Origin: Tribonema minus | Lineage: Eukaryota > Sar > Xanthophyceae > Tribonematales > Tribonemataceae | DNA length: 64,000 nucleotides | Direction of reading: 5' to 3' | NCBI GenBank assembly: GCA_017506865.1 | Contig: JAFCMP010000137.1 | Coordinates: 62,001-126,000, forward strand | Shown: positions 56,801 to 64,000 of the stretch, piece by piece | Layout of the letters: each line of letters opens with the position of its first letter | How positions within the stretch are numbered: the first letter of the stretch is position 1 | Position numbers and translations under genes: made by a program | The notes under the pieces: generated by a model | What the model saw: only the letters and a program-made list of their open reading frames with translations | The model's database searches: none | Told to the model about the DNA's origin: nothing

Positions 56801-59800
56801 CCTGACGCTATCCCTGACCTTCATCCTAGTTCTAACCCTTGGCCCCATCAGTGTACAGCCCGGCACTGCGCATTGAGGTACATGGCCTCATGCACAACTA
56901 GACGCCGAAACCTCTACTTGAGTTGTGCGGGAAGAGTTGCACTGACAGGCGCGCACCGCAACACTTCATCTTGAAGTACCTCCTTCCAGCAAAATCTTGC
57001 ACTCTACTTCAATAAGTATGACTTACCTTCACAATGTCCCCCAGCACTGCGTAACCAATCAGCGCTGCGCTGGGATTAGCATCCCCCAAGTCCAAGTCAT
57101 GAATTGCAATAGCCGCCCTGCGCAAGTTGAGTCGACAGACGTCAGACATGCAGCGGAGTGAGAAAGCAGTTGAAGAAGCACGCCCAAGTGCAGATCGCGT
57201 GTGCCGCGGACTTTGTTGCCCACGCCGAGCAATACACTTGAAGTACCACTCTTGTTTGCAGCCGAGTGGAAGTGCAGCTACGCTCAGCAGCAGGCGCTAT
57301 GCGTCACGTGTCTCATGCTTCAAGAGCAGACATTTTCGAGCGTGCACGGCGTTTTTCTTAGGGTTAGGGTTAACCCTAACCCTAACCCTAACCCTAACCT
57401 TAACCCTAGGCAAAACCTGTAGCAGGAGTGCACGCATGCTGCAGCATGCTCGCTGCTAGATGCCAGCCGCTGTTGTGCCCTCCTGTCACCAGCAAGGTGC
57501 CTGAGCAGAATTATAGGAACTGATCGTTGAGAGAGTGTACACTCGTATTGCAGTACGTGGGCAGTCGCTTGTGCGCACGCACATTGCAGACAGGGCGACT
57601 CTCCTTGCAAAGAAACTGACGACATCTGCAAGTGCATGATGGCAAAGCGTCCGCATTTGAGTGCAGCAATCAAGTCAATGGACTGCGACCAGCCCTCTGT
57701 ACTCCATGCTTCAAAAGCGCGGAAAAGGCATTCTTCAGTAATGTTACTGTCTCCGCCCAAGGCACGGATATGAATGCGACAGTGCAAGCGGCTCTGTTCT
57801 GCAACTTAAGTTACAGTCGCACGTGCAATGCCCGAGAGTTATTCCCCGCTCCCCCCCCCCCCCTCTCTCCGGTTCTCTCACATCCATACATGATGCCGTG
57901 AGGTGTGGCTACGTTGCTCGCTCAGCGCCTGTTCTACGCATCCAGCGCGTGCTACACAGAAATCTGCTTTTCTGGTCACTCACCATCGGACCAAGGCATC
58001 TTCGTGGGTCTCGTATGGGTGCGTACCAGACAGTACCTGATGGGCAAAAGCAGTTGTGGCAACCAGTAACAAGTAGGCGGCTTTAGAGACACAGTGCCCT
58101 GCAACCAAGACTTGTGTTGAGATTGCAGGCAGCTGCTTTTTGCTGCGGTCAACACGCAAGGGGGAGGGGGGAGGAGGGGGGGGGGGGGTTACACAACCAC
58201 TCGTTATGCTGGGCCGCACATGTCCGCAGCGCCTATTCAATCGAGCGGCCAGCGGCCTTAAAGTTTCAAGCTCCCACGTGCTCAGGCACAGCGCAGCACT
58301 TGTCATGTCGCGCTTTGACACCTCCAAATCGACTGCACAACGGTGGCCATTCAGTGACGAAGGCTTGACGTGTTGGCAGCGCACTGAAGCAGTGCTCCGC
58401 TGCCATCGATGCGTCATTTGGGCAAGACGGTGAGCAGCTGCTGTCGCGCGTATACCAGCTCCAAGGGCCAGTGAGCTGCACAGCGCCCCGCTGCATGCTC
58501 GCCACAGAGACCCAGCTCCTCTCGCAGCCTCAACTCACTGGAAAGGCACGCATGCTCAGGCACAACAAAGCACACACGCAAACACCCGTGATGAACCGAC
58601 TCATACCTGATGTAGCTCCGACTCCCTATCTGTGCAAAGCGGCGGCCGCTCGGCACGAAGTTCGTCGTACGGCCACTACGGCACGTCACTGTTACACTGA
58701 AGCAGTACTCACCGACTGACAGATTTCATGTGACCGACTCGTACCTGATCTAGCTCCGACTCCCTATCTCTGTAGAGCGGCGGATGCTCGGCAAGCAGTT
58801 CGTCGTACGGCAGCAGCGAGTAGGTCCAGACGGGCGCCGTGCCGGCCTGCTGCGCAGCGGTCACAATGCCCTGCGCGCACCAAGAACGGTGTGCGCAGAG
58901 TGGCAAACGTCAAATCAGCAACTTCAAATAGGCGCGGTGAGGACGTTACGTGTGCGGCGTGCGGTGCCACGGTGGGCCTGCAGTGCAGCTTGAGGGAAGA
59001 TGGGCAGCGGTCACGCGTTTGTGAGGATTGCAGTGGAGACTGCACAGAACTTCAAGTGCTGGCAGTCTGGAGCGCACAGACAGCGGCGAGCGCTCACCGC
59101 AGTGGTGCGCTTCGGCACTTCAAAGCGCTTTCATGCAAACACTGCGTCCTGAATCACACCGACAACCAGAGTAGCTGATACTGTGCAATTTGCTTGCTGC
59201 TGGCCCACCTCCATCCATTATACGCCAAAGATTCTCGCATTGCTTCTAGTTTAAAGCATTTCGCATCAATGACCACTGCATCATCTCTGCCAGCCCCCAT
59301 CCTCATGCCCCCTGCTGACTACTGATCATCGTCTCTCATGTTGCCTACTGAATGTCGGCTCTAATGTGAGCCGAGCGTGAGCGAAAAGTTGACGCACAGT
59401 TTGGTATTGCTGACTGCTGAAAGTCGTCTCTCAGGTTGACTACTACCGATTGTTGGCGCTAATGTGAGCCGAGCCTGGGCGACAAGTGAACGCACAGTCA
59501 GGTATTGCTGAGCATTGCCTCACCTCTGGGTCGTAACGCCGCCCAAGCGTGTGGTTGCTATTGACGTTGGCAACCGCCACCATGTCGGCATCAAGTAATG
59601 TAAAGAACTCCGCCTGCGCAGCGAATGCATACAGCCGTTTGAGCGTCTTTGAAGTAAAAGCAGATGAGTCTCGTGTGCGTTACAGGTATGTAAAAGTACT
59701 TCGTAGTACGTACTTACTTGCAGGCTGGTAGGCAGGTACATACAAGCCCTCCAAACAGACATCCCCTGAGCGCTAGGTCTCAAGGGCTAGGGTCAGGACA

Positions 59801-62800
59801 AGCAGTACGCCACTGTCACGCGGGCGCTCGACTGCGTAGCTTCAAAACCACTGGCACCACAGTACTGTGCCTTGCTTGCAGCAGCGCTCAGCACTTCACA
59901 GCAGCAGCAGCAGCAGTCACACGCAGCGCACACACGCGCGCACCTGGAAAACGTGGGACGCGTGCTGCAGCAGCGCCGCAACGGCCGCAGCCCCGTCCCC
60001 CGTGGGTGGCTCGCGCAGGAAGCCCTTCAGGTCCGCGTTGTACCGCGTCGTCTGCAGGAAGGTCTGCAGCTGGTGCACCTTCTTCATGTACCTGCGCGGA
60101 GCGACGCAGCATGCGGGGTAAGTATGTGTTGGCCGTCTGCGTCCTTTTTTGCGCTCTCCGCAAGAATCGAGGCGAAGGCGTCTGCGCGAGAGCGCGGGCC
60201 GGCAGAGAGGTTGGGGGTGCACAGGTGTCCGCTGTTGAGTGTGTGTGTGTGGGGGGGCGCGCGTAGCGGGGCGCGCCTTTGCTGCGCCGACGTGACAAGC
60301 CCTCGGTACCTGATTCATGTAAAGAGGTTACCCAAATATACAACCCATGACTATGACCCATATCGGGCTTGCCGGCACAGTCAACTCTGCGCATCTCGTG
60401 CCTTTTCACACCACTCACAGTTGTACGTGATTGGCAATTGCTAGTTTGCATGCACGCAGACGAATGCGTGAAGCCATTACCGCGTACCATGCGGAACTGA
60501 GCAGCTGTACATTTCATGACATGACCTCCATTGGTTCCATGTCTGACCCCTGGCCGCGTGTCTGCCCCCTCTCTCTCCCCTTCCCCCTTGCCCCCACACC
60601 CAGCGCGCTCAAAAGTGTCAGCGCGCGCTGTTGGACCTGCGCCATGTGCACTCGGGACAACCGTCTGTGGCAGCCTGCTCGCAGCACTCCTTCGCCGCAT
60701 GGCCTCTGACCTGTACCAACAGATACTTCAAAGTACTTCAACGTACACTTCAATTCAAAGCACAGACTGCTGCACTCACGCTACGTGCACGCAGGACAGC
60801 CCATCCGTGACAGCCTGCTCGCAGCACTGTCTTGCCGCGCGGCCGCTAGCCCGCGCTAACAGATACTTCAACATTAAATTCAATTTAACGCGTGCACTCA
60901 TTGCGCTCACGCTATGTGCACACTGTGGAGCCCATCTGTGACCGCCTGCTTGCAGCGCTCCTTCGCCGCGCAGCCGCTGGCCTGCGCCAACACAACACTT
61001 CAACGCACACTTCAATTCACAAGTACGCGCTGCTGCACTCACGCTACGTGTGCGCCGGACAACCCATCCGCAATGACCTGCTTGCAGCGCTCTTTTGCCG
61101 CGCGGCCGCTGGCCCGCCGCTAACTGAAACTTCAACGTACACTTTTATTCACAAGCACGCTCTGCGCACTCGCGCTGCGTGCGCGCTGGAGAGCCCGTCC
61201 ATCCCGGCCTGCTCGCAGCACTCGTTCGCCGCGCAGCCGCTGATGCTTACAGATACTTCAACGCGCACTTCAACTCATAAGCACGCACTGCCGCACTCAC
61301 GCTACATACGTGCACGCTGGAGAGGCCATCCTCGACAGCCTGCTGGCAGCACGCGTTCATGGCACGGCCGTCGGCGTGCGTCAACACATGCATCAAAATT
61401 TGCTATCATCCGTAAGCACGTGTGCTGGACTCACGCCACGTGCACGCTGGAGAGCCCGTCCGTAACCGCCAGCTCGTAGCACTCGTTCACTGCGCGGCCG
61501 TTGGCGTGCGCCGACAGTTACTTCAATATAAATTTAAGCACGCACTGCTGCACTCACGCTACGTGCACGCTGGAGAGCCCGTCCGTGACCGCCTGCTCGT
61601 AGCACTCGTTCACTGCGCGGCCGTTGGCGTACGCTGACAGCAGAAACGCCGCCAGCATCAGCGCCTCCACCTATCACCAGCCAGCAGTGCAAGTAGGGTT
61701 CGGGTTAGGGTTTGCACTGCTGAACACGGTGATCTCATGCCTGTGGTTCACGCGCCAGAGCAGGTCGTTCTTCATCAAAAATCTGCACTGACAGCATGGT
61801 CAACGGGGCACTCAAACCAGGGAAAGGCGCTCCGGCAGCAATCACAGGCAGCAGCAATACCTTCAACTTTGCGGTTGAAGTACAATGTCTTTCTGCGTGT
61901 TTGTAGTGTGGCGTGCATTGCCGGCGCCCTTGTTCCGGGTACGCAGCGCAAGGTGTAGGCTTTCAGCATCTACAACTTCTAGTACATGAGTGTATCAAAG
62001 AGCATTCTGTCTCAGAAGCATGACGTGAACTTGAAGGCGCTCTCATCTGGGCAAGCCGGCGTGCACGCTGCAGGCGCTCATCAGACACTTCAAGAACTGC
62101 ACGAAGCGAGAAAAGCCTCGATGATGCTCATCGGCGCGCACATGACCGCTTTAACCTGCCAAGCTGCAAGCGGCCAGGCGCCTAGCTGCTGATCACAACT
62201 GCAAGACTGCCTCCATTGTGCAAAGCGCAACAACAAACTGCAAGGTGTTGCGACCTCCCTCCATGGGTAGCGTCCGCAGTGAGTGGTGTGTGATTCAACG
62301 TACTTGAAAATTGAACTTTGACATCTTGGAACATGTACAACACAGGTGGTGAGGTTTTCAACGCGCGCCAATTCCGGTGAGCCCAACACATGCGGTATGT
62401 GATAAAGTGCACTGTAACTGGCAGGCATTGCAGCTTGAGCACACATGTCAGTACGACAGTACAGTGGCACGCCGCCTTCACCCGACCGTGCAACCCCTCA
62501 AAGCGCCTGACCGTCAAGTTCAAGTTGATTGCCACTCCCTCTGATAGGGAAATGTCGGGACAGCGAGGAGCTCGCAAGTTGAGCTGTTCTTGGCAAATAC
62601 AGTACGCCACAGCGGCCTTCATGCTGATTCTGTACTGCGAAGTTAACGGATCAGAAGACTGCTCTCCCGCATGCATGAACGTATGGTCATTACCTGGTCG
62701 TGTATTTCAACTTCAAGTATACTATACGCAACAGGGGCCCTGGTCTGCATGGAAACAATCTTCATCCCCACAATCATTATACGCCTTTGACGCTGCTACA

Positions 62801-63927
62801 CTTGTGCTCGTCGTTAGCTCACGCACGTTTGCCTCCGCCAAGAAGCCGAGCTTAGTACAAACGGGCATTAAGCCAGAAGGTCACCGCAGCGCAGTGCTCA
62901 GAGATCTCAGCGCAGCTGGCGGCTACCAAAGTGGAGCGCAGCGCCAACGCCCCTGCTGCTACAAGCTTTAACACTAGCAAATCAGGGTCAAGCTGCTTTT
63001 ACCAATCACTAAACCCACCCACCATGCCCAAAGGCACGCGCGATACCGCCAACTGTGCACAACGTCGGTCACAACACAGCACCGCCGCCCGTGCACGAGA
63101 CCCAGACTCACAACGCCCAGACTCACCCCCGCAAAGAGCCCGTAGATGAGCGTCCGCGGCTTCAGCTTGTGCTTCGCGCGCCTGAGCAGCCAGCGCCGCA
63201 GCCGCGCCCCCGCGGCAGCGCTCCGACCGTCCCCCAGCATGCTGCTGCTATCGCCGTTGCCGGACGCGTTGGTGGACCACTGCTTTGCCCTCCGCCGCTT
63301 GCTCGGCCTGCGCTTGATGGCCTCCGGGGAGATGCCCACCGTCTTTCCTGCGCGCTTCCTGTCCGCCAAGACCTGGCTGTAGGGTTTGAGCGGCCCCGCG
63401 GGGGTCGCCGGGGCCGTGCCTACCTCCCCCCCCTCGCCGTCGGCAGCTGCTGCATCCGCCTCCGGCTCGACCACCGTGATCGCAGGCAGGAGGGGCGGCG
63501 GCTCGGACCTGGGAGACAGCAGCCTCTGCTGCCCCATCACTCGCGATGCGCGAGACAGTTTCAGCGCCAGAGGCGAGATCGCTTCTGTCGGCAGCGACGT
63601 CGCCGGCACTCTTGCGCCTCGTGCTCGTGCCCCTACTGGCGATTCATCCTTGGACTGGCTGCTGCTGCCACTGCTGCTGTATGAGTTGCTGCTGCAGCTG
63701 CTGCTGCTGCTGCTCTCGCTTCGCCGACTTCTGGCGGCCATGATTGCTGCATGGCTGAGATTGATCTTCAGCACAGACGTGAGCATACGGCCGCGGCGCT
63801 GCTCCTCATCGCCTAACGGTGTTTTACCAGAAATTGAAGTTTGTCGGGGGGATAAACTGCTACCAGGATTAAGGGGCGGCAGGCGATTGCCAGGCCGCGG
63901 GCCTGGCTGTTTCTCCTCAGCTGCCAT
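44899..63927 (-). CDS. Gene B: tandem-Cache four-pass membrane receptor-like protein (20 exons, 1097 aa)
   Basis: Exons (5' to 3'): 63927-63127, 61670-61558, 60091-59944, 59613-59524, 58870-58745, 58036-57984, 57117-57027, 56516-56336, 55508-55388, 54694-54676, 54080-53919, 53411-53211, 52205-52137, 51423-51176, 50181-49991, 49291-49102, 48162-48099, 47589-47386, 45753-45655, 45021-44899. Convergent paralogue of gene A: every intron phase is the same and 15 exon lengths are identical. Topology matches A: a 260-residue N-terminus with a Ser run, a KPYSQVLADRKR motif and a KRRPSKRRR basic patch, then TM1, Cache 1 (FFTLLDADMVAV, EDALVRW, GYAVLGDIVK), TM2, loop, TM3, Cache 2 (FALLFDASGAL, GVLVTGDAINGK), TM4 and a Ser/Pro tail. 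Cache 2 keeps the canonical GDxxNGK here. Intron 8 has a GC donor. An ATG 13 codons upstream (63966) is also open; 63927 is preferred because MAAEEKQ aligns with MEEQKL of A. Confidence 0.85.
45977..46670. repeat. Telomere-like tracts (gene B intron 18)
   Basis: TTAGGG runs at 45977-45998, 46607-46640 and 46650-46670 on the plus strand (CCCTAA in the gene B sense). Confidence 0.9.
46555..47260. repeat. Four decayed copies of gene B exon 18 3' end
   Basis: On the plus strand, CACCTGCCACGCCTGCGACG-like blocks followed by GCGCGAGCGCGGGCG recur near 46551, 46747, 47040 and 47210. The real exon end is at 47386. Divergence rises with distance from the exon. Confidence 0.9.
47655..47712. repeat. 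Decayed copy of gene B exon 18 5' end
   Basis: Repeats GCGTTGCCGTACTGCCGGAA and the acceptor 112 bp upstream of the real exon 18 start, with a deletion inside. Confidence 0.85.
47966..48000. repeat. Decayed copy of gene B exon 17 donor end
   Basis: ACTCACGTGTGTGGTGACGG on the plus strand matches the real exon 17 end at 48092; CCCTAA units lie between them. Confidence 0.8.
48031..48335. repeat. Telomere-like tracts on both sides of gene B exon 17
   Basis: CCCTAA-type units at 48041-48090 and TTAGGG-type units at 48193-48215 and 48255-48332 flank the 64-nt exon 17, with the units pointing towards it from both sides. Confidence 0.85.
49425..49692. repeat. Two decayed copies of gene B exon 16 5' end
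   Basis: The plus-strand block CGCGTCTTGCCGTTG followed by GGGACGCCTGGAGCG recurs at 49443-49495 and 49645-49692, upstream of real exon 16 in the minus-strand sense. These are copies of acceptor plus about 50 nt of exon. Confidence 0.9.
49738..49850. repeat. Decayed copy of gene B exon 15 3' end
   Basis: CATACCCTACATTCCCGACGG and GCCCGCCCATGGCCTGCGCGT match the real exon end around 49977-50025. Confidence 0.85.
50886..51115. repeat. Two decayed copies of gene B exon 14 3' end
   Basis: GTAGCGCAGCCCCGTGGCCA, then a TCGCTCAC-ATGCGC block, recurs at 50900-50950 and 51058-51110. The real exon end is at 51176. Confidence 0.95.
51918..51963. repeat. TTAGGG tract (gene B intron 13)
   Basis: Seven TTAGGG-type units, nearly perfect. 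Confidence 0.95.
52219..52310. repeat. CATCAA-type microsatellite (gene B intron 12)
   Basis: Imperfect AACATC/AGCATC hexamers over about 90 bp, immediately upstream of exon 13 on the minus strand. Confidence 0.9.
53016..53168. repeat. Longest telomere-like array in the window (gene B intron 12)
   Basis: About 25 CCCTAA-type units with scattered variants (CCCTAAAC, ACACTA, CCCTGA), ending about 43 bp from the exon 12 donor. Confidence 0.95.
53424..53470. repeat. Poly(G) tracts upstream of gene B exon 12 acceptor
   Basis: Plus-strand G runs, that is poly(C) in the gene B sense, directly before the exon 12 acceptor region. Confidence 0.85.
54104..54128. repeat. Poly(G) tract upstream of gene B exon 11 acceptor
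   Basis: About 24 plus-strand Gs (one C), giving a poly(C) tract about 25 nt before the exon 11 acceptor in the gene B sense. Confidence 0.85.
54676..54694 (-). other. 19-nt microexon (gene B exon 10)
   Basis: Counterpart of the gene A microexon. It encodes FEGDGE, has AG and GTGAGA borders, and restores frame between exons 9 and 11. Confidence 0.85.
56527..56570. repeat. Telomere-like tract before gene B exon 8
   Basis: TTAGGG-type units lying about 10 bp upstream of the exon 8 acceptor in the minus sense. Confidence 0.8.
57358..57413. repeat. Head-to-head telomere-like tract (gene B intron 6)
   Basis: TTAGGGTTAGGG is followed directly by CCCTAACCC-type units; a second palindromic junction of telomeric hexamers. 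Confidence 0.95.
58607..58690. repeat. Decayed copy of gene B exon 5 3' end
   Basis: TAGCTCCGACTCCCTATCT and GTTCGTCGTACGG match the real exon end starting at 58745, with the donor changed. Confidence 0.9.
60640..61556. repeat. Seven decayed copies of gene B exon 2 3' end with donor
   Basis: In intron 2, a unit of about 125-140 bp repeats the last ~85 nt of exon 2 and its donor. Copies are centred near 60690, 60830, 60960, 61095, 61225, 61355 and 61485; the real exon is 61558-61670. Each has a CCTGCTCGCAGCACTC-like core, and the gaps carry ACTTCAA-type motifs. The transmembrane-coding 5' part of the exon is not included. Confidence 0.95.
61691..61715. repeat. Short TTAGGG tract (gene B intron 1)
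   Basis: Two to three TTAGGG-type units 20 bp upstream of the exon 2 acceptor on the minus strand. Confidence 0.75.
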
Positions 63928-64000
63928 GCTCGGTGCTCCGCGTCTTTTCGGTCTTCCGAGTTTCACTCCATCACCTTACCGCCAACACTCTCTCAGAGTC

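Noticed and set aside
60640..61556. Exon 2-like copies as mutually exclusive alternative exons of gene B
   Set aside because: They lack the acceptor and transmembrane-coding half, and most have frame damage.

Overview
This window looks like nuclear DNA of a unicellular eukaryote. I favour an alga with a large, intron-rich, repeat-filled genome (prasinophyte-like or haptophyte-like), but the sequence does not fix the lineage. Reasons: 20-exon genes with GT-AG introns and one convincing GC-AG intron, GC-rich exons in long introns, no bacterial operons or ribosome binding sites, many short (CCCTAA)n/(TTAGGG)n tracts inside introns, and a retroelement. Only about 15% of each large gene is coding.

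Layout. (1) 1-7366, minus strand: a retroelement with a 690-codon proline-rich ORF1 overlapping a very long ORF2. ORF2 stays open for 1839 codons and leaves the window without a stop. It carries zinc-binding cysteine clusters and a full reverse transcriptase core. (2) 7367-13057: non-genic, with homopolymer tracts, a satellite-like field (8.6-10.15 kb) and a CAG repeat. (3) 13058-16965, minus: a four-exon, membrane-anchored alpha/beta hydrolase of the hormone-sensitive-lipase type. (4) 16966-20367: intergenic, with a diverged segmental duplication and a 500-bp element with 32-bp terminal inverted repeats. (5) 20368-42263, plus: gene A, 20 exons, 1088 aa. (6) 42264-44898: shared 3' intergenic space. 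(7) 63927-44899, minus: gene B, 20 exons, 1097 aa, a convergent paralogue of A with the same intron phases and mostly identical exon lengths.

The most interesting content is the A/B pair. I reconstructed both proteins exon by exon from splice sites, phases and mutual alignment. Each has a long Pro/Ser-rich cytoplasmic N-terminus, a first transmembrane segment, a Cache-like sensor, a second transmembrane segment, a basic loop, a third transmembrane segment, another Cache-like sensor, a fourth transmembrane segment and a short tail. I see no kinase, cyclase or methyl-accepting output domain. They look like tandem-Cache membrane receptors that signal through partners. I know of no described family with this layout, but I could not search.

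The second theme is how the introns are built. Many contain tandem, decayed copies of the neighbouring exon's end with its splice site (up to seven extra copies after gene B exon 2), often next to telomere-like tracts. A short palindromic ACTTCAAGT-type motif is scattered through the same introns.
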